Origin: Herpetosiphon giganteus
GTDB taxonomy: Bacteria; Chloroflexota; Chloroflexia; Chloroflexales; Herpetosiphonaceae
Assembly (NCBI RefSeq): GCF_016907925.1
Contig: NZ_JAFBCZ010000034.1
Span: 1-63,400 of the forward strand
Reading direction: 5' to 3'
Length of the DNA: 63,400 nt
Shown: one piece after another, positions 53,136-62,654 of the stretch
Numbering within the stretch: position 1 is the stretch's first letter
Layout: every line of letters starts with the position of its first letter
Notes under the pieces: generated by a model
Database searches by the model: none
Told to the model about the DNA's origin: nothing
What the model saw: only the letters and a program-made list of their open reading frames with translations
Made by a program: the position numbers and the translations under genes

Positions 53136-55820
53136 ATGAAAATTCTCGACACGCGCGTCTATCGTGGGCCGAATTATTGGTTGTATAAGCCAGCCATCAA
53201 CATGACGGTTGATCTGGAGGAACTTGAGGCTTATCCAACCGATGTATTGGGTGATTTTGTTGATCGGTTGTTGGCGCTCGTGCCAAGTCTCGATGATCAT
53301 CATTGTTCGTTGGGACGACCAGGTGGCTTTGTGGAACGGCTGCGCAATGGCACATGGCTTGGTCATGTGATGGAGCATTTGGCGCTCGAATTGCAGTGTT
53401 TGGCTGGAACATACGTCACCCAAGGCAAAACCCGTGGTACAGGCCAAGAGGGGCAGTATTTTGTTATTTTTCAATATGGCCAAGAGGATGTTGGCATCGA
53501 GGCCGCCAATTTGGCGCTGCGCTTAATTCAATTTTTGCTGCCAGCAGAATTGCCCTCAGCCATGCCCGCTGCCGAACGCGTGACCTTCGATCTGGTGCGT
53601 GAAAAGGAAGATCTGGCTCGCATGGCGGTACGCTTGGCCTTTGGCCCTTCAACGGCCTCATTGGTCAAGGCCGCAGAGGAGCGCGGGATTCCATGGTTGC
53701 GCCTGAACCAACATTCATTGGTGCAATTTGGCCATGGCAAATATCAAAAACGCATTCAAGCAACCATCACCTCGCAAACCAGTCATATTGGGGTCGAAGT
53801 TGCCCAAGATAAGCAATTGACCAACAAATTGCTTGAGGATGCTGGCCTGCCTGTGCCCCGCCAACGCGTGGTACGTTCAGCCGAGGGTGCGGTTGAAGCA
53901 GCGCGACGCTTACGCTATCCCTTGGTGGTCAAGCCCTTGGATGCCTCGCATGGACGCGGGATTTCGATTGGCCTGACCACCGAGGCCGAAGTTGAAGTTG
54001 CTTTTGCCCAAGCCCAAGAGCATCGCTCGTATGTGATTGTTGAAGAATTAGTGCCCGGCAGCGATCATCGGGTGTTGGTGATTAATGGCGAGGTCGTCGC
54101 GGTTTCAGAGCGTGTGCCGGGCCATGTGGTTGGCGATGGTCAACACACGGTTGCCGAATTAGTCGAGATCGTCAATAGCGATCCACGGCGCGGCGTTGGC
54201 CACGAAAACGTGTTGACGCGGCTTGAAATTGATCATCAAGCTGAACGCTGCATGGAAAAAGCTGGCGTGAGCTTGGAAACGGTGCTTGAGGCAGGCCAAT
54301 TGCTCTATTTGCGCTCAACTGGCAATCTTTCAACTGGCGGCACGGCGATCGATCGCACCGATATGATTCATTATGAAAATGCCCAAATTGCGATTCGCGC
54401 CGCTAAAATCGTGGGCTTAGATGTGGCTGGGATCGATTTTATCATTCCCGACATTAGCCGTCCGGTCAGCGAAGTTGGTGGCGGAATTGTTGAAGTGAAT
54501 GCAGCGCCGGGCTTTCGCATGCACGTTGCCCCATCAGAAGGCACACCACGCGATGCTGCTGGGCCAGTTATCGATATGCTGTTTCCAGCAGGCACGCCCA
54601 GCCGCATACCCTTGGCTGCATTAACTGGCACCAACGGCAAAACCACGACCGCGCGTATGACCGCCCACATTCTCAAAATGGCGGGCTACCACGTTGGCAT
54701 GACCAGCACCGACGGGATTTATATCGACGGCGAGCGCGTGTTGCGCGGCGATATGACTGGGCCAAAATCGGCGCGCATGGTGCTGCGCGACCCAACCGTT
54801 GATGCAGCAGTGCTCGAAACAGCGCGTGGCGGCATTTTGCGCGAAGGCTTGGGCTACGACGAGGTGGATGTTGGCGCAATCCTCAATATCAGCGCCGATC
54901 ATCTTGGCTTACGGGGGATTGATACGCTTGAAGAGATGGCCAAAGTTAAATCGCTGATCATCGAAGTGATTAAGCGTGATGGCTGGGCCGTTTTGAATGC
55001 AGATGATCCGCTGGTGGTCAAAATGATCAAACGCACCCGCGCCAAGCCCTTCTACTTCAGCTTTGACCCTGCCAATCCCTTGGTGCGCGAACAAGTGCAA
55101 AATGGCGGACGGGCAATTGTGGTCGAAAAAGGGGTCAACGGCGATATGGTGACGCTCTACGACAAGGGTCGGCATATTCCGCTCTTGTGGACGCACCTCA
55201 TTCCTGCAACCTTGGAAGGCCGCGCTAAATTTAATGTTGCGAATGCCATGGCAGCGGCGGCAATGGCTTATAGCTTAGGCATTAGCATCGAAAATATTCG
55301 CCAAGGCCTGCGCACCTTCACAACGTCGTTCTACCAAACCCCAGGCCGCTTGAACGTTTTTGATGAGCATCCATTCCGCGTGATTTTGGATTATGGGCAT
55401 AATCCGGCGGCGGTCGGTAATCTGGTTGATGTTGTGCGCCAATTGCCCCGCGAAGGCAAAGCAATTTGTGTTATTTCGGTGCCTGGTGATCGGCGCGAAG
55501 TTGATGCGCGTGAGATTGGGCGCTTGCTCGGCTCAGGGGTGTTCGATCAGATCATTATCAAAGAAGATACCAGCTTGCGCGGACGCAAAGAGGGCGAAAT
55601 GCCTGGCTACATTCGCGAGGGCTTGCTTGAGGCTGGCTTTGCTGAGAGCAACATTCAATATCACCGCCAAGAGCGCGAGGCTATTGCCTTGGCCTTAGAT
55701 TCGGCGCAGCGTGGCGATTTGCTGATGATTTTTGCCGACGAGCCAACCGATGCTTGGAAGCAAATTATCTATTGGGGCAAGCCCCGCGATGCTCAAAGCA
55801 AAGTCGGGCGTGTGATTTAA
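53136..55820 (+). CDS. cphA: Cyanophycin synthetase
   Basis: 894 residues, the usual length. It polymerises Asp and Arg with ATP. The N-terminal part starts MKILDTRVYRGPNYW. The ATP-grasp domain (~215-475) shows PLVVKPLDASHGRGISIGL and VEVNAAPGFRMH. The Mur-ligase-like domain has its P-loop ALTGTNGKTTTARM near 498, ARGGILREGLGYD and ILDYGHNPAAVGNL. All three modules are intact. ATG at 53136 follows TGGAGG. Paired with cyanophycinase upstream. An inverted repeat after the stop may end the transcript. Confidence 0.96.
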   Translation: MKILDTRVYRGPNYWLYKPAINMTVDLEELEAYPTDVLGDFVDRLLALVPSLDDHHCSLGRPGGFVERLRNGTWLGHVMEHLALELQCLAGTYVTQGKTRGTGQEGQYFVIFQYGQEDVGIEAANLALRLIQFLLPAELPSAMPAAERVTFDLVREKEDLARMAVRLAFGPSTASLVKAAEERGIPWLRLNQHSLVQFGHGKYQKRIQATITSQTSHIGVEVAQDKQLTNKLLEDAGLPVPRQRVVRSAEGAVEAARRLRYPLVVKPLDASHGRGISIGLTTEAEVEVAFAQAQEHRSYVIVEELVPGSDHRVLVINGEVVAVSERVPGHVVGDGQHTVAELVEIVNSDPRRGVGHENVLTRLEIDHQAERCMEKAGVSLETVLEAGQLLYLRSTGNLSTGGTAIDRTDMIHYENAQIAIRAAKIVGLDVAGIDFIIPDISRPVSEVGGGIVEVNAAPGFRMHVAPSEGTPRDAAGPVIDMLFPAGTPSRIPLAALTGTNGKTTTARMTAHILKMAGYHVGMTSTDGIYIDGERVLRGDMTGPKSARMVLRDPTVDAAVLETARGGILREGLGYDEVDVGAILNISADHLGLRGIDTLEEMAKVKSLIIEVIKRDGWAVLNADDPLVVKMIKRTRAKPFYFSFDPANPLVREQVQNGGRAIVVEKGVNGDMVTLYDKGRHIPLLWTHLIPATLEGRAKFNVANAMAAAAMAYSLGISIENIRQGLRTFTTSFYQTPGRLNVFDEHPFRVILDYGHNPAAVGNLVDVVRQLPREGKAICVISVPGDRREVDAREIGRLLGSGVFDQIIIKEDTSLRGRKEGEMPGYIREGLLEAGFAESNIQYHRQEREAIALALDSAQRGDLLMIFADEPTDAWKQIIYWGKPRDAQSKVGRVI

Positions 55821-55842
55821 TCGAGGGGTCAGTAGCAAGGTT

Positions 55843-55962
55843 CCCTCACCCCAACCCCCTCTCCCACTGGACGCGGGCGAGGGGGAGTCAACGATGGTTT
55901 CCCAACGATCTGGGTGAAAAAGCCCCTCGCCCGCGCCACGGGAGAGGGGTTGGGGTGAGGGG
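55843..55962. repeat. Long palindromic core pair after cphA
   Basis: 120 bp: CCCTCACCCCAACCCC... (55843 on) is the near-perfect reverse complement of ...GGGGTTGGGGTGAGGGG (to 55962), with CGCGGGCGAGGGG / CCCCTCGCCCGCG inside. It lies between convergent genes and is likely a two-way terminator. Confidence 0.75.
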
Positions 55963-56009
55963 ATCTTAACAACCGATCCTCAAATGTTCTATGTTCTATG
56001 TTCTATGCT

Positions 56010-57746
56010 CTATGTTCTTTTCTGCTCTTTCTTAGGCTCAACCCGCAAGGTACGTTCGGCGGTGTAGCGCACCAAGCCTGGCGGGCCGCCTTTGATTTTG
56101 CGCACATGTTTGCGCAGCGAAATATCAACTTCAACTGCGCCATCGTTGCGGGCCGATGAATAGTAGGCTGCCAGTTGGGCCGCCTGTTCGAGGGTACGCG
56201 GTGGTACATTCGCCGCTTGCATACGGATAATCACATGACCGCCGGTGCGTTCGCGGGCGTGCAGCCAATAATCTTCTGGCTGGCCAAGTTTGAAGGTCAC
56301 TTCATCGTTTTGGTCGGCGCTACGGCCCACGAAAATCGTCCAGCCATCGGGCGAAATGACCCGCAACGGGCCTCGGCCAACGCTCGAATTGGGCTTGCTC
56401 TTGGCTTTGCCAATGGTTTGGCGCAACCAACCGCCAGCAATCAACTCGCGCTCAAATTGCTCGATTTCCGCAAAACTCTCGGCCAAACTTAGCAAATCGT
56501 TGGTTTGTTGCAGATATTCTGCTTGGGCCTCGGTTTGCTCCAACAGCTGTGGCACGTCTTCCAACGCGCCTTTGGCTTTGTCGTACTCGCGAAAACGCGC
56601 TTGAGCGTTCTCCACCGCAGACAATTTTGGGTCAAGCGTGATTACGCCTTGGTCAAGCAATAATTCGCTTTGGCCTGGCTTAATCGCGTAAATATAGCCA
56701 AAAATCATCTCGCCTTCCCAGCGCAATTGTTCAAGTTGTTCGACGCGCGCCAGTTGGGTGCGCAATTGATCGGCCTTAGTTTTGGTGCGGCGCTGCGCTT
56801 CGGCCACCCGTTCGAGCAAGGCATCGCGACGTTGCGCATGAGCTGTCACTTGATCAAGCTCGGCAAAGGCGGTTGCCAACGCCTCATTCATGCTTGGGTA
56901 AGCTTCGGTGTTTGCTTGGTGCTGCAACGCAAAGGCAGCGATGCCAATTGGCGTGCCTTCGGCATTGCGGGCCAAGGTTGGCTCAATTGTCGCGAGGCTG
57001 GTCAATTCGCGCAGCTGTTTAGCGATCTGCTCAAAATCAAGCTCGGGCGTAATTTCGACGCTGGTTGCACCAGCCGCTCGCCAAGCAATTTCGCGCCCGG
57101 TTTGTGGCGAAACCCCACTATATTCAGTTACCAAGGCTTTGGCCAAATCGCCACCCAAAGCCGCAATCGCGGCGGAGGTTGCCGTGCGCGGGTCGCTTTT
57201 GCCTTGGCTCGGTGGCCCTTCATAGATGCTGCGTGGCATAATTGGGCGCTGCGAACGCTGCGGGTTATAGTGGCGAATGCTTTCCAAAACCAAGCCATTA
57301 TCATCAACCAAAATAATATTTGATGAATGGCCGATAATTTCTAGGACCAATTCACTATAACGTGGCGTAAGCATCACCTCATCGTCGTCGTCCTCATCAG
57401 GCTCTAGTTCCTTGCGAGGAATTGGCATCTTGGCTATACTGAGCGAAATAACCCGTTCCAATGGCGCAGATTCGATCTTTGTGATTCGTCCGCCGCGAAC
57501 ATATTTGCGTAACAACAATAACAAAGGCGAATCGGCATTGGGGTCACGGGTTAGTTTGGTTGGCATGGTATGCAGGCGGGCAAATTTGGGATTGGCCGAA
57601 AGCAACAGCTGATGCCGCACGCCATCGGCATAGACTTCAAAGCCCACGCTATCGGGATTTGGCAAAACCACCTGTTGAATTTTGCCGCCAACCAAGATCT
57701 GTAATTCAGCGACAATCGCTGCTACAACAAGCGCATCAATGTGCAT
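56010..57746 (-). CDS. rqcH: NFACT protein, RqcH/Rqc2 homologue
   Basis: 578 residues. The NFACT-N domain begins HIDALVVAAIVAELQ with GGKIQQVVLPNPD. A helical coiled region lies in the middle (~270-430). The NFACT-R domain at the end has YWLHARERTGGHVIIRM. RqcH binds stalled 50S subunits and adds C-terminal Ala tails (ribosome-associated quality control); in some bacteria the family is called a fibronectin-binding protein. ATG at 57746 is eight bases after AAGGAG, with its own promoter and divergent from gmk. Confidence 0.92.
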   Translation of the reverse strand: MHIDALVVAAIVAELQILVGGKIQQVVLPNPDSVGFEVYADGVRHQLLLSANPKFARLHTMPTKLTRDPNADSPLLLLLRKYVRGGRITKIESAPLERVISLSIAKMPIPRKELEPDEDDDDEVMLTPRYSELVLEIIGHSSNIILVDDNGLVLESIRHYNPQRSQRPIMPRSIYEGPPSQGKSDPRTATSAAIAALGGDLAKALVTEYSGVSPQTGREIAWRAAGATSVEITPELDFEQIAKQLRELTSLATIEPTLARNAEGTPIGIAAFALQHQANTEAYPSMNEALATAFAELDQVTAHAQRRDALLERVAEAQRRTKTKADQLRTQLARVEQLEQLRWEGEMIFGYIYAIKPGQSELLLDQGVITLDPKLSAVENAQARFREYDKAKGALEDVPQLLEQTEAQAEYLQQTNDLLSLAESFAEIEQFERELIAGGWLRQTIGKAKSKPNSSVGRGPLRVISPDGWTIFVGRSADQNDEVTFKLGQPEDYWLHARERTGGHVIIRMQAANVPPRTLEQAAQLAAYYSSARNDGAVEVDISLRKHVRKIKGGPPGLVRYTAERTLRVEPKKEQKRT

Positions 57747-57769
57747 AGACGATTCTCCTTCATGGCTCA

Positions 57770-57798
57770 ATCGTACTCAAGCATTGGCGGATCGTCAA
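57770..57798 (-). promoter_or_regulatory. Promoter of rqcH
   Basis: Minus strand TTGACG (57793-57798), 17-base spacer, TACGAT (57770-57775), 23 bases from the start codon. Confidence 0.65.
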
Positions 57799-57829
57799 TA
57801 ATTTAGCAACCCTTAGTTTAGGAGGTATT

Positions 57830-58462
57830 GTGTCACACCCAGAACTCAACCCGATTTTGCACAACCAAGCTCCTGTACCGCTGCTCGTCATTATTTCAGG
57901 CCCATCAGGGGTTGGCAAAGATACGGTGTTGATGCGGATGCGCGAATTTGGCATGCCCTTTCATTTTGTGGTCACCACGACCAGCCGTGGCCAACGTCCA
58001 GGCGAAGTAGAGGGCTTTGATTATAATTTTATCTCCAAAGATGAATTTGAAACCATGATTGCCAACAACGATTTGTTGGAGCATGCCGTGGTCTATGGCG
58101 AATACAAGGGCATTCCCAAATCGCAGGTGCGCGATGCGCTTGCAAGTGGCAAAGATGTGATTTTGCGGATCGACGTGCAGGGCGCTGCGACCATGCGCAA
58201 ATTAGTACCCGATGCAGTGTTGATCTTCATTGTGCCACCATCGAGCGCCGAATTGGCCAACCGCCTGCGCCTGCGCCGCACCGAATCGGCGGAAGGTTTA
58301 GAGCGCCGCATGGCCTTGGCCGAAGAAGAAATGGGCCGCGTCGATGAATTTGATTATGTCGTGATGAACCCAGAATCACGGCCTGACGAAGCAGCCAGTA
58401 TGATTCAAGCCATTATTCGAGCTGAAAAATCGCGCATTCGTCCGCGCCGGATTAAACTCTAA
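57830..58462 (+). CDS. gmk: Guanylate kinase
   Basis: 210 residues. It phosphorylates GMP to GDP. P-loop SGPSGVGKDTVLMRM, GMP-binding TTTSRGQRPGEVEGFDYNF, the EHAVVYGEYKG stretch and the lid RLRRTESAEGLERRM are all present. The GTG at 57830 lies four bases after GGAGG. A perfect hairpin terminator follows. RqcH lies divergently upstream. Confidence 0.97.
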   Translation: MSHPELNPILHNQAPVPLLVIISGPSGVGKDTVLMRMREFGMPFHFVVTTTSRGQRPGEVEGFDYNFISKDEFETMIANNDLLEHAVVYGEYKGIPKSQVRDALASGKDVILRIDVQGAATMRKLVPDAVLIFIVPPSSAELANRLRLRRTESAEGLERRMALAEEEMGRVDEFDYVVMNPESRPDEAASMIQAIIRAEKSRIRPRRIKL

Positions 58463-58471
58463 AACCCCGAT

Positions 58472-58507
58472 TGGGCTTAATCGGCCAAACGTGGCTGGTT
58501 AAGCCCA
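58472..58507 (+). terminator. Terminator after gmk
   Basis: TGGGCTTAA (58472-58480) pairs with TTAAGCCCA (58499-58507), with inner GGCC/GGCT pairing, then TTTCC. Confidence 0.7.
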
Positions 58508-58561
58508 TTTCCTCAGCATCTCTTCATCAAAGTAGCACTTTCGGGCAAACCAAAAAACCTC

Positions 58562-58567
58562 TATAAT
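58562..58567 (+). promoter_or_regulatory. -10 element upstream of the DegV gene
   Basis: A perfect TATAAT 69 bases before the ATG; the -35 is weak. Confidence 0.45.
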
Positions 58568-58635
58568 ACTTATTAATCTATGCTCCACCGCAGGGTTGCA
58601 TTGGAGTGTCTGTGTGGCTCCGAGGATTGAACAAC

Positions 58636-59481
58636 ATGACCACTGCATTGGTTACCGCCTCTACATCGAGCTTGCCAATGGAGCTTATTCAGCGCTATGG
58701 CATTGAATTAATTCCATTTACCATTCAGTTTGTCGATGGCAATCTGCGCGAAAGCGAAGATGTTTCACTCGATGAATTTTATCGCCGTTTAGTTCATGAA
58801 GATGTCATTCCTACAACTGCGCCTTCATCGGCAGGCCAGTTTATTAATTATTTTCGTCAACACCCAGCCGATGACATCATTGTGATTCATGTTGGGTCGA
58901 TGCTGAGCCAAAGCTATGCCAACGCCATGCAAGCAGCTTCACGGGTTCAAGGCCGCATGATTTATAACATCGATTCGCGCCAATTTGCGCTTGGCACCGG
59001 TTTATTGGTGCTCGAAGCCGCCGAAGCCATGGCCAACGGAGCTAGCGCCGCAGCGGTCGTTTCGCAAATCGAACATCAAATTCCGAATATTTTGACCGTG
59101 GCCTCGCTCGAAACTGTGCGCTATTTGCGGCTGAGCGGTCGCTTGGGCCGCATCGGTGCAATGGCAGCTTCGCTCTTGGGTATCTACCCAATTTTGGGCC
59201 TCGACCGCAAAGGCCAAGCCGAAATGGTTGGTCGCGCGCGCTCACGCGCCGATTCGCTCACCATGATGATTCAACAAGCAAAAGAGTTTGTGGGCAAGGC
59301 CAAAATTCGGCGCATGGGCATTTTGCACACCAACGTGCAAGCAGAAGCAGAGGCCTTTGCCAAACAGGTTGCCGAGCATTTCCCAGGCATTCCCTTGTTG
59401 ATCTCCGATGCTGGCCCAGTTTTGGCTGTGCACGGCGGGCCGGGCGCGTTGGGCATTTCGGTCTTGCGAGAAGAAGCCTAA
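58636..59481 (+). CDS. DegV-family fatty-acid-binding protein (FakB-like)
   Basis: 281 residues. DegV signature: ALVTASTSSLPMELIQRY, ELIPFTIQF, TTAPSSAGQF, IHVGSMLSQSYANAM, NIDSRQFALGTGLLVLEAA and RYLRLSGRLGRIGAM. FakB/DegV proteins carry a fatty acid to the kinase FakA; no fakA is in the window. ATG at 58636 has GAGG ten bases upstream; the earlier in-frame GTG is less likely. First gene of a five-gene run, three bases before the GNAT gene. Confidence 0.9.
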   Translation: MTTALVTASTSSLPMELIQRYGIELIPFTIQFVDGNLRESEDVSLDEFYRRLVHEDVIPTTAPSSAGQFINYFRQHPADDIIVIHVGSMLSQSYANAMQAASRVQGRMIYNIDSRQFALGTGLLVLEAAEAMANGASAAAVVSQIEHQIPNILTVASLETVRYLRLSGRLGRIGAMAASLLGIYPILGLDRKGQAEMVGRARSRADSLTMMIQQAKEFVGKAKIRRMGILHTNVQAEAEAFAKQVAEHFPGIPLLISDAGPVLAVHGGPGALGISVLREEA

Positions 59482-59484
59482 ATT

Positions 59485-60369
59485 ATGCATTTGTTTCGGC
59501 GCGTGCCCAGCATTCACGATTTGGCGATGCGGCCACTAGTTGAGAGCGATCTCGCACCGCTCATGGGTTTGCTTGAGCAAACACCATGGGCTTCGCTTTC
59601 GATTCCCCACGATGAGTTTGGCCTAACCCTCAGCGATCAGCTTAGCATTGTTTTGGAATACAACGGCAAATTGTGGGGCTGCGTGCTGATGGGCTACGCA
59701 GTTGGCCCCATTGCTTGGATTCGCGCGCTAATCGTGCATCATTCGCTGCGCCCCGCCGAGGCAGTAACGACCTTTTTGCAGGCCGCCGAAGGCTATGCCA
59801 AGGCCCGAGGAGTTGAGCGCTTGCTGCTGATGAGCGACGAACGCGATGCAAGCTGGCTTTTGCCATGGGTCTTGCACGAAGGCTATCAACAACAACTCGA
59901 TGTGGTCGGCTACGAAAAACGGTCGATGCAGATTCCTGCTTGGGGCAATACTGGGGCGTGGATTCGGCCAGCAACGCCTGCCGACGTGCCTATGATCGCC
60001 AAAATCGACGCTGCTGCCTTTGCTGCCGAATGGGTCAAAAGTAGCACAATTCTGGCTGGTGTTTTTCCGGTTGCGCCATTCTACATCGTGGCCGAACTCA
60101 ACCAAACGATTGTGGGCTATGCCTTTGCAACCGTGCATCATGGCGGCATCATGGCTCATCTGGTGCGGATTGCGGTCGATCCAGCGCTGCAAGGCCAAGG
60201 CATTGGGGTGCGGCTGTTGGCCGAACTGGTCGATTGGTGTAGTTTAAACGGCGTACAGTTGCTTTCGCTGAATACCCAAAATACCAACCAACATGCCCAG
60301 CGGCTCTACGAGTGGTTTGGGTTTATGCGCAACGGCGAACGCCAAACTGTTTTAGTCAAAGATCTCTAA
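59485..60369 (+). CDS. GNAT N-acetyltransferase with two GNAT-like halves
   Basis: 294 residues. The C-terminal half (~150-294) is a normal GNAT domain: IRPATPADVPMIAKID, HLVRIAVDPALQGQGIGVRLL (acetyl-CoA loop Q-x-x-G-I-G) and LNTQNTNQHAQRLYEWFGF. The N-terminal half (~10-145) looks like a second, weaker GNAT fold (IRALIVHHSLRPAEAVTTFL). Its substrate is unknown. It is three bases after the DegV gene. Confidence 0.85.
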   Translation: MHLFRRVPSIHDLAMRPLVESDLAPLMGLLEQTPWASLSIPHDEFGLTLSDQLSIVLEYNGKLWGCVLMGYAVGPIAWIRALIVHHSLRPAEAVTTFLQAAEGYAKARGVERLLLMSDERDASWLLPWVLHEGYQQQLDVVGYEKRSMQIPAWGNTGAWIRPATPADVPMIAKIDAAAFAAEWVKSSTILAGVFPVAPFYIVAELNQTIVGYAFATVHHGGIMAHLVRIAVDPALQGQGIGVRLLAELVDWCSLNGVQLLSLNTQNTNQHAQRLYEWFGFMRNGERQTVLVKDL

Positions 60370-60399
60370 GCGTGGCTCTGTTTTCGGGAGGATTTTGAA

Positions 60400-61383
60400 A
60401 TGAAACATGTGCAAGATATAGCGCAGCGGCTGGCGGCCAACGTCGAAAAGGTGATCATCGGCAAACGTGCTGCGGTGGATTTAACCCTGATTGCCTTGTT
60501 GTGTCGCGGCCATGTGCTGTTGGAAGATGTGCCTGGCGTGGGCAAAACCACCCTTGCCAAAGCAATTGCCCGCAGCATTGGCTGTAGCTTCAAGCGCATT
60601 CAGTTCACCCCCGATCTCTTGCCAACCGATGTTAGCGGGGTTTCGATTTTCAACCAGAAATCGGGCGAGTTTGAGTTTCGGCCTGGGCCAATTATCGCCA
60701 ACTTAGTGCTGGCCGATGAAATTAATCGCGCTACGCCCAAAACCCAATCGGCCTTGCTCGAAAGCATGGAAGAAGGCCAATTGACTGTCGATGGCATCAC
60801 CCGCCCATTGCCCCAGCCCTTCATCGTGCTTGCCACCCAAAATCCCATCGAATACGAAGGCACCTTTCCCTTGCCCGAAGCCCAACTCGACCGCTTTTTG
60901 CTGCGCATTACCTTGGGCTATCCGGCCAAGGCCGATGAATTGGCGATCTTGGAGAGCCAACGCAAAGCGCACCCAATCGATGCTTTAGAACAAGTCGTGA
61001 CGATTGAAGAATTGCAACAGCTACAAGCTGAAATTCGCGATGTCTATGTCGATGAGCAGATCAAAGAATATATTGTGGCGATTACCACCGCCACCCGCAA
61101 CAATAGCGATGTCTATCTCGGCGCTAGCCCGCGTGGCTCGTTGGCGCTCTATCGCACTGCCCAAGCCTTAGCAGCCTTGCAAGGCCGCGATTATGTCATC
61201 CCTGATGATATTAAAGTTTTGGTCAAACCGGTGTTAGCACACCGCATGATCATCAGCCCAGCAGCGCGAATTCGCAACATTCATGCAGACGAATTGATTC
61301 ACCAAATTGTGAGCCAAGTGCCAGTACCAGGCGCACGCGCTGGGCGACGATATGAGCGGCAGCAGCCAGCGGTTGCACAATAG
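60400..61383 (+). CDS. MoxR-family AAA+ ATPase
   Basis: 327 residues. Walker [13 protein letters not shown], the [19 protein letters not shown] segment, Walker [19 protein letters not shown], the [21 protein letters not shown] sensor region split over two lines of conserved sequence, and the C-terminal lid [10 protein letters not shown] are all typical. MoxR ATPases act as chaperones, usually with VWA proteins and a DUF58 protein; the DUF58 gene follows after nine bases, but no VWA gene is in the window. A ribosome site GGGAGG precedes the ATG. Confidence 0.93.
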   Translation: MKHVQDIAQRLAANVEKVIIGKRAAVDLTLIALLCRGHVLLEDVPGVGKTTLAKAIARSIGCSFKRIQFTPDLLPTDVSGVSIFNQKSGEFEFRPGPIIANLVLADEINRATPKTQSALLESMEEGQLTVDGITRPLPQPFIVLATQNPIEYEGTFPLPEAQLDRFLLRITLGYPAKADELAILESQRKAHPIDALEQVVTIEELQQLQAEIRDVYVDEQIKEYIVAITTATRNNSDVYLGASPRGSLALYRTAQALAALQGRDYVIPDDIKVLVKPVLAHRMIISPAARIRNIHADELIHQIVSQVPVPGARAGRRYERQQPAVAQ

Positions 61384-61392
61384 GGGCAGCAT

Positions 61393-62652
61393 ATGCGGGC
61401 ATTAGGCATTCTCAGCTTGGCCGTCGTTCTATTTCTGACTGGGCTTTCGAGTAATATTCCCTTCTTTTATTACTTGACCTACACCCTGCTTGGGTTGCTG
61501 GTCATTGCCTATGCTTGGGCTTGGAGCAACCTCGAAGGCCTCGAGATTGAGCGCGAATCGAGCACCACCCGCGCCCAAGTTGGCGAAACAGTGCGCGAAC
61601 GGATCACCATTTACAATACCTGGCCATTGCCCAAACTCTGGGTCGAAGTACGCGATCACTCCGATTTGCCGTCGCATGGTTCGGGCTTTGTAAGCTATAT
61701 TCCAGGCCGCGAGAAACGGCGCTGGATGGTGCGCACGCCCTGCACGTTGCGCGGCAAATGGCGCTTGGGGCCGGTTTCGGTGCGCAGCGGCGATCCCTTT
61801 GGTATCTTCCAACTGCACAAAATGGTCGATCTGACCCACGATCTCTTGGTTTATCCAGCAACCGTCGATTTGCCTAAATTCGAGCTACCAACTGCTGAGC
61901 TAATTGGTGGCCAAGATGTGCGTTCGCGCACGTTTCACGTTACGCCGAATGTTTCGACCGTGCGCCAATATGTGCCAGGCGATAGTTTCAACCGCATTCA
62001 CTGGCGTTCAACCGCCCGAACTGGCGCGTTGATGGTCAAGGAGTTCGAGCTTGATCCCTCAGCAGATGTGTGGATCATCTTGGATATGGAAGAGCGTTTT
62101 CACCATGGCCAGCCCGATGCAGCGATTCCGGCGATTATCAAAAGCTTGCAAGGCAAAATTGCGATTCCCAATACGACTGAGGAATATAGCATTACCTTGG
62201 CGGCTTCGCTGGCCCGCCACTTGTTGCGGCTCAATCGCAGCGTTGGCTTATTGACCTACGGGGCGCAACGGGAAATTATTCTCCCTGAGCGCGAAGCTCG
62301 CCAGCTATATAAAATTTTAGAGCCATTGGCGATGCTGCATGCCACCAGCAATACCTCATTAGCCGAATTATTGGCCGCTGAAAGCCAACGTTTTGGCCGT
62401 AATTCCTCGTTGTTGATCATCACAGCGGCGCTTGATGAGCGCTGGGTAGCGGCGGTACAACGCTTGGTCTATCGCGGTGCCCGAGCTTCAATTATGTTTC
62501 TCGATGGCAAATCGTTTGGCGGCTGGCGCGACCCTGAGCCAACCTTTGCGCGCTTGGCCGAACTACGGGTGCCGGTTTATCGAATTCATGCTGGCGATGG
62601 CTTAGATAGCGCCTTGGCCGAGCCAGCGATTCGCGCCATGGGTCGGAGTTAG
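61393..62652 (+). CDS. DUF58 membrane protein
   Basis: 419 residues. Two N-terminal transmembrane helices (~1-45) precede an extended beta region and the DUF58 domain: YVPGDSFNRIHWRSTARTG (the family hallmark), LMVKEFELDPSADVW and a VWA-like second half (ITAALDERWVAAVQRL). It functions with the MoxR ATPase next to it, often in wall or surface-protein assembly. ATG at 61393; two bases separate it from the next GNAT gene. Confidence 0.92.
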   Translation: MRALGILSLAVVLFLTGLSSNIPFFYYLTYTLLGLLVIAYAWAWSNLEGLEIERESSTTRAQVGETVRERITIYNTWPLPKLWVEVRDHSDLPSHGSGFVSYIPGREKRRWMVRTPCTLRGKWRLGPVSVRSGDPFGIFQLHKMVDLTHDLLVYPATVDLPKFELPTAELIGGQDVRSRTFHVTPNVSTVRQYVPGDSFNRIHWRSTARTGALMVKEFELDPSADVWIILDMEERFHHGQPDAAIPAIIKSLQGKIAIPNTTEEYSITLAASLARHLLRLNRSVGLLTYGAQREIILPEREARQLYKILEPLAMLHATSNTSLAELLAAESQRFGRNSSLLIITAALDERWVAAVQRLVYRGARASIMFLDGKSFGGWRDPEPTFARLAELRVPVYRIHAGDGLDSALAEPAIRAMGRS

Positions 62653-62654
62653 CA

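Noticed and set aside
52126-55820. Cyanobacterial origin of the window
   Set aside because: Cyanophycin genes and an ABA4-like protein hint at it, but they also occur in other phyla. The rest (GTP-type PckG, pseudokinase, LOTUS protein, lipoproteins) and the base use fit Chloroflexota better.
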